This document shows positions 40,793 to 48,634 of a stretch of DNA of 64,000 bases, one piece after another (the first letter of the stretch is position 1; every line of letters starts with the position of its first letter). The stretch is taken from positions 2,108,001 through 2,172,000 of the forward strand of contig NZ_LT629710.1 of NCBI RefSeq assembly GCF_900104535.1, written 5' to 3'. Position numbers and translations under genes: made by a program. Origin of the DNA: Nakamurella panacisegetis (GTDB lineage: Bacteria > Actinomycetota > Actinomycetes > Mycobacteriales > Nakamurellaceae). The notes under the pieces were generated by a model. It was not told where the DNA came from and did no database searches. It saw only the letters and a list, made by a program, of their open reading frames with translations.

Positions 40793-41862
40793 ACGTCGGG
40801 ATCGTGGGGCTGGGAACGATCAGCAAGCAGTACTTCGACACGTTCGCCACCCTGGACTCGGTCCGGATCACGGCGGTGGCCGACCTCGACGCTGAGTTGA
40901 CCGGTCGTGTCGCCGAAGGGCTGGGGGCAGCGGCCTGCACGGTCCCGGAACTGGTGACTCGCGACGACGTGGACCTGGTGCTGAACCTGACCATCCCGGT
41001 GGCTCACCGCGATGTGGCGCTGGCGGCGATCGCCGGCGGCAAGGGGGTGTACGGGGAGAAGCCGCTAGCTCTGGACACGGCTCAGGCCCGAGAGGTGCTG
41101 ACCGCGGCGGACAACGCCGGAGTCGTGGTCGGCTGCGCCCCGGACACCGTCCTCGGCACCGGGACGCAGACCGCCCGCAAAGCGATCGACGACGGTCTGA
41201 TCGGCCGCCCGATCGCGGCCAGCGCCACCATGTTGGTCCCCGGGCACGAACGGTGGCACCCCAATCCGGATTTCTACTACCAGCCCGGGGGCGGCCCGCT
41301 CCTGGACATGGGGCCGTACTACCTGAGCGCCCTGATCACGCTGCTCGGCCCGGTCGCCGCGGTGACCGGGGCGGCCAGCCGTACCCGGTCGACCCGGACC
41401 ATCGGATCCGGACCGCGTACCGGCCAGAGCATCCCGGTCGCCACCGACACGCACATCACCGCCATCCTGACCCACGAGTCCGGTGCCCTCTCGACCGTGA
41501 TGATGAGCTTCGACGTGGTGGCCACCCGCACCGCGAACATCGAGATCCACGGTGAGCTGGGCAGTCTCGTGGTGCCAGACCCGAACCGGTTCGCCGGTGA
41601 CGTGCAGCTGCAGACGCTGGAGAGCAAGGAGTGGGAGGTGCTGCCGGTGTCGGCCGGCTACCTGAATGCGGGTCGCGGCATCGGGATCGCGGATCTGGCC
41701 GCCACCCCGGACGGTGAGGTACCGCGGGCCGGCGGTGCGCTGGCCTTCCACGTGCTCGACGTGATGGAGGCCGTACTGGCGTCGTCGGTGTCGGGGGCCG
41801 CCCGGACCATCGGCAGCACCGTCGCTCGTCCGTCGGCCGTGCCGTTGCAGACGATGTGGTGA
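40777..41862 (+). CDS. Gfo/Idh/MocA family oxidoreductase
   Basis: 361 residues. N-terminal Rossmann domain: LNVGIVGLGTISKQYFDTF, with YGEKPLALD, where the EKP lysine is catalytic. The C-terminal domain contains YQPGGGPLLDMGPYYL, with the usual GGGxLxDxGxH-like helix. Probably oxidises or reduces C3 of a hexose or glycoside with NAD(P). Start GTG 40777 has GAGAGAGGA upstream and lies within the end of the ThuA gene, so the two are coupled. Likely the functional counterpart of ThuB. Confidence 0.87.
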   Translation: MGEPLNVGIVGLGTISKQYFDTFATLDSVRITAVADLDAELTGRVAEGLGAAACTVPELVTRDDVDLVLNLTIPVAHRDVALAAIAGGKGVYGEKPLALDTAQAREVLTAADNAGVVVGCAPDTVLGTGTQTARKAIDDGLIGRPIAASATMLVPGHERWHPNPDFYYQPGGGPLLDMGPYYLSALITLLGPVAAVTGAASRTRSTRTIGSGPRTGQSIPVATDTHITAILTHESGALSTVMMSFDVVATRTANIEIHGELGSLVVPDPNRFAGDVQLQTLESKEWEVLPVSAGYLNAGRGIGIADLAATPDGEVPRAGGALAFHVLDVMEAVLASSVSGAARTIGSTVARPSAVPLQTMW

Positions 41863-41976
41863 TCAGCCTCGACCGATGACCGGGGCGGCGGGACGACTTG
41901 GATACGCTGGGCGGCAACTCCGGGGCCCCAGAGGATCGTCATCGTCGGGCGAGCAGTTCGCTACCCGATCACGGAA

Positions 41977-43479
41977 GTGGACCAGATCGAGATCATGAGC
42001 ACCGCCTGCGTTCTGCTCGGCATCGACCTCGGCACCAGCTCGGTCAAGGTCGTGCTGACCGACCGGGTCGGCACGGTGCTGGCCCAGGCATCGGCCGAGT
42101 ACCCGGTCGACCGTCCGCATCCAGGTTGGGCCGAGACCGACCCCGAGGCCTGGTGGCGGGCCATCCGCACCGCCGTGGCCCAGGTGCTCGCCGCGGGGCC
42201 CGGCGTCGCCCCGGCCGGCGTCGGATTGTCCGGTCAGATGCACGGTGTTGTCGTGTGTCTGGCCGATGCGACGCCGGCCCGTCCGGCCGTGCTGTGGGCC
42301 GATTCGCGGGCCGAGGACGAACTCGACGTCTACCGGGCGCTGCCCGCTGCCGCCCGGGCCCGGTTGGCCAACCCGTTGAGCCCTGGCATGGCCGGCCCGG
42401 AGCTCGCGTGGCTGCATCGGCACGAACCACGGGTGATGGCCGGTGCGCGGTGGGCCCTGCAGCCCAAGGACTGGATCCGGGCCCGGCTGACCGGCGAGTT
42501 CGCGGCCGAGCCGAGCGACGCCTGCGCGACCCTGCTGTATGACGTGACCGCTCGGACCTGGGACGCCGAAGTGGTTGCGGCGCTGGGGATCCGACCTGAG
42601 CTGTTACCCGAGCTGCTGCCGTTCTCCGGAGTCGCGGCCGGGTCGCTGCTGCCCTCGGTCGCGGCCGAGCTCGGCCTGCCGCCGGGCATTCCGGTGTCGG
42701 CCGGCGCCGGTGACTCGGCGGCGGCCGCTCTGGGCTCGGGCGTGCTGGACCCGGGCACGGTGCAGCTGACCATCGGCACCGGGGTCCAGATCGTCACCGT
42801 GGTGGAGGCGCCCACCCTGGAGACGGTCGGGCACCGGCACGATCCGGTGACTCACCTGTACCGCAGCGCCACCCGGGACGGCTGGTACGCCATGGCAGCC
42901 GGACTGACCGGTGGCCAGTCCCTGGACTGGGTCCGGCGACTGCTGGGCGCCGAATGGGCCGAGTTGTACGCCGCGGCCGACCGCGGTCCCCAGGACGGCG
43001 ACCCGATCTTCCTGCCGCATCTGGTCGGTGAGCGAACCCCTTACCTGGACACCCATCTGCGGGGGTCGTGGACGGGGCTGGATGCGCGGCACGACCGCAC
43101 GGCCCTGCTGTACTCGGCACTGGAAGGGGTGGCGTTCGCCGCGGCCGACGGACTGGACGCGCTGCCGGGCGTGCCGGACGCCGACCGTCATCTCCGGTTG
43201 GCCGGCGGCGGGACCGTGTCCCCGGGGTGGCGGGCGCTGCTGGCGAACGCGTTGAACGCCCACCTGCACGCCGTCGACGTTCCCGGCGCGTCGGCCCGGG
43301 GGGCGGGGCTGCTGGCCGCCCAGGCGGCTGGATGGATCACCGACGCGGAGCTGGTCGAGGTGGCCCGGCCGCACACCACGCTGATCGCGTCGCCCGGCCC
43401 GGGCGCCGACGCGCTCCGGGATCGGCGCCGGCTCTATCTCGACACGCTGCGGGCGTTGCGCCCGTTGCGATCCCGCTGA
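41977..43479 (+). CDS. xylB: Xylulokinase (FGGY kinase)
   Basis: Phosphorylates D-xylulose, feeding it to the pentose phosphate pathway. 500 residues from GTG 41977, or 494 from ATG 41995. Seen: LLGIDLGTSSVKVVLTD (phosphate loop), VGLSGQMHGVV (substrate site characteristic of XylB), QPKDWIRARLTGE, SAGAGDSAAAALGSGV with the catalytic Asp, and LAGGGTVSPGW in the FGGY C-domain. It follows the Gfo/Idh gene by 114 bases and may have its own promoter. No xylose isomerase (xylA) is in the window. It converges with the ABM gene. Confidence 0.88.
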   Translation: MDQIEIMSTACVLLGIDLGTSSVKVVLTDRVGTVLAQASAEYPVDRPHPGWAETDPEAWWRAIRTAVAQVLAAGPGVAPAGVGLSGQMHGVVVCLADATPARPAVLWADSRAEDELDVYRALPAAARARLANPLSPGMAGPELAWLHRHEPRVMAGARWALQPKDWIRARLTGEFAAEPSDACATLLYDVTARTWDAEVVAALGIRPELLPELLPFSGVAAGSLLPSVAAELGLPPGIPVSAGAGDSAAAALGSGVLDPGTVQLTIGTGVQIVTVVEAPTLETVGHRHDPVTHLYRSATRDGWYAMAAGLTGGQSLDWVRRLLGAEWAELYAAADRGPQDGDPIFLPHLVGERTPYLDTHLRGSWTGLDARHDRTALLYSALEGVAFAAADGLDALPGVPDADRHLRLAGGGTVSPGWRALLANALNAHLHAVDVPGASARGAGLLAAQAAGWITDAELVEVARPHTTLIASPGPGADALRDRRRLYLDTLRALRPLRSR

Positions 43480-43487
43480 GACTTCGA

Positions 43488-43814
43488 CTACGCCGTCACG
43501 GCCAGCTCGCCGAGCTCGGACCAGCCGTCCTGGTCGATGGAGAAGCTGATGATCTTCGGGGTGCGCACCAGATGCGGTGGGAGCGTCTCCTGCGCCTTCT
43601 TGAAGTGCGCGGAGTTGACGTGGGCGCCGCCGGCGTCACCGTCGGAGAACGCCTCGACCAGCACGTATTCGTTGCTGTCCTCCACGCTGCGGGACCAGTC
43701 GAACCACAGACAACCGGGTTCGGCGCGGGTGTCGCGGGTGAAGTCGGCGACGATGTCCGTCCAACTGTCGGCGAACTCCGGCTTCACCGGGAACTTCGCG
43801 GTGATGAAGATCAT
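43488..43814 (-). CDS. Antibiotic biosynthesis monooxygenase (ABM) domain protein
   Basis: 108 residues forming one ABM ferredoxin-like domain: MIFITAKFPVKPEFADSW at the N-terminus, EPGCLWFDWSRSVEDSNEYVLVEAF and AHFKKAQETLPPHL. Such dimeric proteins include cofactor-free quinol monooxygenases. GAAAGGA before ATG 43814 decides the start; the frame to 43844 adds ten residues with no signal. It is last in the ADH/DUF59/amidohydrolase row, separated from ADH by a long hairpin. Confidence 0.8.
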   Translation of the reverse strand: MIFITAKFPVKPEFADSWTDIVADFTRDTRAEPGCLWFDWSRSVEDSNEYVLVEAFSDGDAGGAHVNSAHFKKAQETLPPHLVRTPKIISFSIDQDGWSELGELAVTA

Positions 43815-43832
43815 GAGGGTCCTTTCGGGCCG

Positions 43833-43866
43833 CGGTGGGGACACCCGGCTTGGGGTGTCCCCACCG
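43833..43866. terminator. Long perfect hairpin between ADH and ABM genes
   Basis: CGGTGGGGACACCC and GGGTGTCCCCACCG form a 14-base perfect stem around a 5-6-base loop, between the ADH stop (43881) and the ABM start (43814), both on the minus strand. There is no T-run. It could end most ADH transcription or stabilise the upstream mRNA so that ABM is made at a lower level. Confidence 0.65.
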
Positions 43867-43880
43867 TAGTCGGGGCTCGG

Positions 43881-44906
43881 TCAGGGGATGAGGATGGCCC
43901 GGCCGCGCACCTTGCCGGCGCCGAGATCGTCCAACGCCACCTGGAAGTTCTCCAGCGGGTACTTGACCGTGTGCAGCTGGACCCGCTTCTGTGCGGCCAG
44001 GGCCATCAGTTCGACCAGGTCGTTGTAGGAGCCGACCAGGTTCCCGACGAAGCTGATCTCGGTCGAGATGACGTCGATGGTCGGGATGACGATGTTCTCG
44101 CCGTAGCCGACGACGTGGTACTCGCCGGCCCGCCGCAGCATCTTCACACCTTCGCCGGTCGATCCGCCCTCACCGACGAAGTCGATGACCGCTTCGGCGC
44201 CGTGTCCGCCGGTCAACTCCAGCACCTGCTCGATGTGGGTGCCGTCGGCCACGATCCCGTGGTCGGCCCCGATGGAGACGGCCAGGGCCACCGCGTCCGG
44301 GTTGCGGTCCAGCACGATCAGCTCGGCGGCCGAGATGGCTTTGAGGACCTGGATTCCGATGTGCCCGAGACCGCCGGCGCCGATGACCAGACAGCGGTCA
44401 CCCGGGTGCAGTTTCCGGGCCGCCTTGGCGGCCGCGTGGTAGGCCGTGAGCCCGGCGTCGGCCAGCGCCGCGACATCCGACGGCTCTAGGGAGTCGTCGA
44501 TCCGGACCACGCTGCGGGCCGACGTCTTGAGGTAGTCGGCGTACCCGCCGGACGTGTCGATGCCGGGGAACTGCGAGTTCTCGCAGTGCACGTCGTCACC
44601 GAACCGGCAGGCCCGGCACAGCCCGCAGGTGATCAGCGGATGCATGATCACCTTGTCGCCCTCGGCGACATTGCTGACGGCGCTGCCCACCGCGTGGACC
44701 CAGCCGGCGTTCTCGTGACCGATCGTGTACGGCAGGGCGACGCCGGACTTCTCCGCCCACTGACCTTCCAGGATGTGGATGTCGGTCCGGCACACCCCGG
44801 CTCCCCCGACCTTGACGATGACGTCGTGCGGACCGGTGATCTCCGGTACGGGAACGTCCTTCATCTCCAGGTTCTGGTGGTAGCCCACCACCTGCACTGC
44901 TCTCAT
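43881..44906 (-). CDS. NAD-dependent zinc alcohol dehydrogenase (MDR)
   Basis: 341 residues, medium-chain dehydrogenase. Catalytic zinc ligands lie in GVCRTDIH and GHENAG; the structural zinc site is complete (CGLCRACRFGDDVHC, four Cys). The Rossmann motif is VIGAGGLGHIGIQ. It resembles the alcohol dehydrogenases next to propane/acetone monooxygenase operons in Rhodococcus, Gordonia and Mycobacterium, where they oxidise the alcohol product. Here it directly follows the DUF59 gene (one base apart) and the amidohydrolase gene, two other members of that neighbourhood. Confidence 0.88.
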   Translation of the reverse strand: MRAVQVVGYHQNLEMKDVPVPEITGPHDVIVKVGGAGVCRTDIHILEGQWAEKSGVALPYTIGHENAGWVHAVGSAVSNVAEGDKVIMHPLITCGLCRACRFGDDVHCENSQFPGIDTSGGYADYLKTSARSVVRIDDSLEPSDVAALADAGLTAYHAAAKAARKLHPGDRCLVIGAGGLGHIGIQVLKAISAAELIVLDRNPDAVALAVSIGADHGIVADGTHIEQVLELTGGHGAEAVIDFVGEGGSTGEGVKMLRRAGEYHVVGYGENIVIPTIDVISTEISFVGNLVGSYNDLVELMALAAQKRVQLHTVKYPLENFQVALDDLGAGKVRGRAILIP

Positions 44907-44907
44907 G

Positions 44908-45687
44908 TCAGATCACCTTCAGTGGGATCAGCGGATGGTTGTCGTGGACCCGCGGCGCCTGGTCGCGCCCGGAATCCGGGTAGCGGGTGACCAGTAGCCC
45001 GCGGCAGAAGTGGGCGTTCCCGTCGACCGAGATGCGGGTGGACCGGGCCCGGCGCAGCCGCAGCGCCGCCTGGTCCGGGGAACAGGCGCGGCCCTCGTCG
45101 TCGACGAACACCAGCGCATTCCGATCATCGGGCAGTCCGATCGCCGCGCGCCGCTTGCGCAGTGCGTCGGTGAACGGGCCGACCGGCAGGTCGGCCAGGG
45201 TCAGAGCACACAGATCGGCCTCGACCAGGCGAGGGTCGGCCCGGAGCACCGAGGTCAGGCAGCGTTCCATCGCGGCGGTGTGGGCCTTGCGGCGGAACGT
45301 GTCCCGCAGCTCGTCCAGGCTCGCCTCCGCTTCGTGACCGAAGGTGCCGAGGTAGCCGGCGTCGGCGGCCAGGCCGGCATTGATCAGGTGGGAGTCGTGG
45401 TGGTCGTCGAGCTGCACGACCACCCGACTGACCCACTCCAGCCCGCTGATTGCGTCCTTCGCGTCGGAGGCCATCAGGTAGGCGAAGTTGGGCGAGCAGA
45501 ACGACGTCGGCAGCCGCAGGTGCACGACCACCGTCCCGTTGTCCGGGCCTTCCGGCACGACCACCGACCGGACGAAGCCGAGGTCGGTGATCGGCTCGTC
45601 CAGTTCCGGGTCCATCACCGTGCTCAGGGCGGCGGTGATCGCCTCCAGCCGGGCGCGCTGCCGGAGCGGGGTCAGCACGGCCGTCAT
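44908..45687 (-). CDS. DUF59/MIP18-domain metal-sulfur assembly-like protein
   Basis: 259 residues. The first 100 are a DUF59 domain (ITAALSTVMDPELDEPITDLGFVRSVVV, LPTSFCSPNFAYLMASDAK). The remaining 160 residues are specific to the subtype found next to diiron alkane/propane monooxygenases, with RRKAHTAAMERCL and the Cys-containing EADLCALTLADLPVG. DUF59 proteins help assemble metal centres, so this subtype is thought to help mature the hydroxylase. Its ATG overlaps the amidohydrolase stop. Confidence 0.82.
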   Translation of the reverse strand: MTAVLTPLRQRARLEAITAALSTVMDPELDEPITDLGFVRSVVVPEGPDNGTVVVHLRLPTSFCSPNFAYLMASDAKDAISGLEWVSRVVVQLDDHHDSHLINAGLAADAGYLGTFGHEAEASLDELRDTFRRKAHTAAMERCLTSVLRADPRLVEADLCALTLADLPVGPFTDALRKRRAAIGLPDDRNALVFVDDEGRACSPDQAALRLRRARSTRISVDGNAHFCRGLLVTRYPDSGRDQAPRVHDNHPLIPLKVI

Positions 45688-46712
45688 GCCGATGCTCCGA
45701 CCGCGACCTCGGCTTCCGGCTCGGCCGGGATCTGGACCTCCAGGCCCGCCGGCACCTCGAGGTCGTAGAGCCGGGCGGCGTTGAGGCCGAGGATCTTCTT
45801 CTTCGCGTCGGTGGTCAGGGCCGGGTATTCGGTCATGTCGGCCGGGATCTGGAAATCGACGAACGACTCGATGAGCCATTTCGGGGTCCAGATGGCGTAG
45901 TCGGACGAGAAAAGGATCTTGTCCTCGCCGACCCAGTACAGGAGCTCCCCCATGATCTGTGCGAAATAGCGCGGCCGGGTGTGGATGAACGGCATGGCGA
46001 CGGCCAGGCCGGCGTAGACGTTCGGCTCCTGCGTGGCGATCCAGCAGAAATCCTCGAGGCGGGGGAGACCGCAGTGCTCGACGATGAAATTCAGGTCGGT
46101 GAAATCGGTGGCCACCTTGTCGATGTCGGCCACGTCGAACGCGTCGCGGTCCAGCGGGCGGATGGTCGGGCCCTTGTGCACGTGGATGTTCTTGATGCCC
46201 AGTTCCTGGCAGGCCTCGAGGTAGCGGTAGGCCCACGGATCGTCCATCTTCCAGCCGCGGGACTCCCCGTGCCACTCGGCGGTGTACAGCTTGACGCCCT
46301 TGAGGCCGAACCGGGCAGCATCCTCGCGCAGCTGGGTCAGCCCCTGCTCGCCGTTGCGCGGATCGAAGAAGTGGTTGTAGGTCAACCGGTCCGGGTTCGC
46401 CTGGGACAGTTCGAAGGCCTCGGTGGTCTGCCCGAAGCCGTTCTTGTAGAACTCGATCAGATAGGCCGGCTGGAAGATCGCATGGTCGACGTAACCGTCG
46501 GTGAACAGATCCTTCATCAGGCGCTCGCCGCCCTGGTAGAGGTAGTCCTCGTAGGGCCAGACCTCCGACGCCGGGCTGAGGTTGCGGTGGTAGTCGTAGA
46601 AGCAGTCGATGAACTGCTTGCCGTGGATGTTCCGGTGATTCGCCTCCCGACCGTCCCAGAGCGCGATGTGGCTGTCCACGATGAAGTAGTCCTGGCCGTC
46701 CTTGCTGTACAT
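45684..46712 (-). CDS. Amidohydrolase-2 family protein of the Prm/Mim neighbourhood
   Basis: 342 residues. It starts SKDGQDYFIVDSHIALWDG and contains the strongly conserved block HGKQFIDCFYDYHRNLSP, GVKLYTAEWHGESRG, NIHVHKGPTIRPLDRDAFDV, FIVEHCGLPRLEDFCW and FSSDYAIWTPKW. The first metal motif is DSHIA rather than the usual DxHxH. As I recall, the proteins encoded beside PrmABCD/MimABCD share this feature; their role is unproven and may be in hydroxylase maturation. AAGGAGG lies just upstream of ATG 46712, ruling out the longer frame to 46793. Confidence 0.85.
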   Translation of the reverse strand: MYSKDGQDYFIVDSHIALWDGREANHRNIHGKQFIDCFYDYHRNLSPASEVWPYEDYLYQGGERLMKDLFTDGYVDHAIFQPAYLIEFYKNGFGQTTEAFELSQANPDRLTYNHFFDPRNGEQGLTQLREDAARFGLKGVKLYTAEWHGESRGWKMDDPWAYRYLEACQELGIKNIHVHKGPTIRPLDRDAFDVADIDKVATDFTDLNFIVEHCGLPRLEDFCWIATQEPNVYAGLAVAMPFIHTRPRYFAQIMGELLYWVGEDKILFSSDYAIWTPKWLIESFVDFQIPADMTEYPALTTDAKKKILGLNAARLYDLEVPAGLEVQIPAEPEAEVAVGASA

Positions 46713-46758
46713 GAATCCTCCTTGAATCATCACGAGCACTGAGACGGACGGTAGGCAA

Positions 46759-46817
46759 TTCCGGTGATCCGGCGCACCTTTCCGGTGTCTCAATTTGAGA
46801 AGGTGGGGTTTCCGGTG
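46759..46817. promoter_or_regulatory. Repeats and palindrome in the regulator/amidohydrolase divergent region
   Basis: TTCCGGTG occurs three times in the same orientation at 46759, 46780 and 46810, spaced 21 and 30 bases, close to two and three helical turns. TCTCAA-T-TTGAGA at 46788-46800 is a perfect 13-base palindrome between the second and third copies. The array lies between the divergent amidohydrolase and regulator genes, a natural binding array for the AcoR/MimR-type activator and a second factor. Confidence 0.6.
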
Positions 46818-46897
46818 GCCACCCCACTTCGCCCGGCCGCGGCCGGAGGTCCGGAGTAGCGTGATTCACGGAACGAACCAACCTGGGCGGCTGCGAG

Positions 46898-48385
46898 GTG
46901 AGCGTGACCGATCATCGACAGGCGGCCGGTCCGGCCCAGTCCGGGCCCGGGCACCGTGGTGTGGCCGTCGCCTCCCGTCTGCGGGCGTCCTGGCAGCGGA
47001 GCGAGCACTACGGGGTCTCCCCGGAACACGTCCAGCCGGTGTTCACCGGCCCGCCCGACACGGGCTCCCTGCTCTACGAATGCGGATCGCAGGTCCTGCT
47101 GGGTTTGCATGCCACCCTGGCCAACGAACCGGTCAGTCTGATGATCGCCGACCGCGACGGGCTGGTGCTGACCCGCTTGTGCAACGATTCGGCGATAAAC
47201 TCGGCGCTGGACCGGGTGTACCTGGCCCGTGGATTCTCCTTCGCCGAGCGCCACGCGGGAACCAACGGTCTCGGGCTGGCCCTGGCCGACCGGGCGCCGA
47301 CGCTGGTCCGGGCGCGGGAACACTACTGCGCCGACCTGCAGGGCTACACGTGCGCCGCGGTGCCGGTGCTCGACCCGACGACCGGTGAGCTGGCCGGCAC
47401 GGTCAACCTGACCACGTGGGCCGATTCCCGTCCGGAACTCTTGCTCGCCCTGGCCCAGTCGGCGGCCAGCAACACCGCCGCGCTGATGTTGCTCCGCGCC
47501 ACCGGGCGCAGGCCACGCCCGACCCCCCGTGGCCAGGTGGCGCGGGTCTGGCCCGGCCGGCTACCGGCCGGCGCCGGCGATCCCTGCGGGTCTGCGCAGT
47601 GGCTCGGGGCGATGGCCCAGGCCGAGCGGGCCATGTCCGGTGGTCAGGTGGTGGCGGCGATCGGCGAACCCGGAGCCGGGAAGACCACGCTCTTGTCCGC
47701 GGCCCGGCGGGCCGCGGCCGGGCCGGAACGGCTGCTCGTGGTTCGCCCGCCGGAGGCCGGGCCGCTGGACGGCTGGCTGGACCTGTGGACCCCGGAGCTC
47801 CGCCACGACGACACGTTCGTCCTGATCACCGGAGCCGAGACGCTGCCGGCCTGGACGGCCGGCGAGTTGGCCGGAGCCCTCGGAGCGGCGGCCTCGCGTC
47901 CGGGCGGCCCCGGGTTCGCCTTCGCCGCCACGGAGTTCGGCCCCATGCCCGAACCGCTCAAGGATCTGGTCGGCACGGTGGTCGAGGCGCCGGCGCTGCG
48001 CCGGCGGCCCGACGACGTGCTGCCGTTGGCCCAGCACTTCGCCCGCCGCGAACGTCACCGCGAGGTGGTGTTCACCCCGATGGCATCGAAGGCGTTGGTC
48101 GCCTTCGACTGGCCGGGGAACGTGCGTCAGCTCGAGCGGGTGGTGATCCATGCCTCGGCCCGGACCGACATCGTCGACTCCCAGCACCTGCCGCCCGAGG
48201 TGTTCAGCGGAAGCGCGCGCCCGCTCAGCCGGCTGGACAACCTGAAACGGGACGAGATCATCCGTTGCCTGACCGAACCCGGCGCCACGGTCGCCGGGGC
48301 CGCCGCCCAGCTCGGCATGAGCCGGGCCACCGTCTACCGCAAGATCGCGCAGTACGGGATCAAGCTGCCGCGAGGTTCCGCCTGA
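46898..48385 (+). CDS. AcoR/MimR-type regulator (GAF, AAA-like, Fis HTH)
   Basis: 495 residues. N-terminal part with RLRASWQRSEHYGVSPEHVQP and a GAF sensor domain (LIADRDGLVLTRL, GTNGLGLAL, HYCADLQGYTCAAVPV, TVNLTTWA), then a shortened AAA region with AAIGEPGAGKTTLL (Walker A), DWPGNVRQLERVV, and a Fis helix-turn-helix at the end (GAAAQLGMSRATVYRKIAQYG). The sigma-54-contacting GAFTGA loop is absent and the Walker B stretch is degenerate, as expected in actinobacteria without sigma-54. MimR-type relatives activate propane/acetone monooxygenase operons. It diverges from the amidohydrolase operon. Confidence 0.85.
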   Translation: MSVTDHRQAAGPAQSGPGHRGVAVASRLRASWQRSEHYGVSPEHVQPVFTGPPDTGSLLYECGSQVLLGLHATLANEPVSLMIADRDGLVLTRLCNDSAINSALDRVYLARGFSFAERHAGTNGLGLALADRAPTLVRAREHYCADLQGYTCAAVPVLDPTTGELAGTVNLTTWADSRPELLLALAQSAASNTAALMLLRATGRRPRPTPRGQVARVWPGRLPAGAGDPCGSAQWLGAMAQAERAMSGGQVVAAIGEPGAGKTTLLSAARRAAAGPERLLVVRPPEAGPLDGWLDLWTPELRHDDTFVLITGAETLPAWTAGELAGALGAAASRPGGPGFAFAATEFGPMPEPLKDLVGTVVEAPALRRRPDDVLPLAQHFARRERHREVVFTPMASKALVAFDWPGNVRQLERVVIHASARTDIVDSQHLPPEVFSGSARPLSRLDNLKRDEIIRCLTEPGATVAGAAAQLGMSRATVYRKIAQYGIKLPRGSA

Positions 48386-48391
48386 ACGGGC

Positions 48392-48577
48392 CTAGCCGAA
48401 CAGCCAGATCAGGGGCAGGAAGAACACCGCGCACGCGACGATGACCAGCAGGAAACTCAGCGACCACAGCTGGAGCATCTGGCGCACGGGGATTCCGGGC
48501 CCCTGGAACCGGGCCGTGTACGCCTCGATCCACGCCTGCCACCGGGGCTGACCGCCGGCGCTCGGATGCTCGGTCAT
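48392..48577 (-). CDS. Small single-span membrane protein
   Basis: 61 residues: a polar N-terminal half (TEHPSAGGQPRWQAWIEAYT), then one membrane helix, WSLSFLLVIVACAVFFLPLIWLFG. ATG 48577 is preceded by GTGAGG. It lies 57 bases after the flavoprotein gene at 48635, so it may be the last gene of the polyol operon. No family recognised. Confidence 0.6.
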   Translation of the reverse strand: MTEHPSAGGQPRWQAWIEAYTARFQGPGIPVRQMLQLWSLSFLLVIVACAVFFLPLIWLFG

Positions 48578-48634
48578 GCCTCACGCTAACACCGCCCGTG
48601 CCGTGCGGCACCGGGGTCGGACGGCCCCGTCCGG

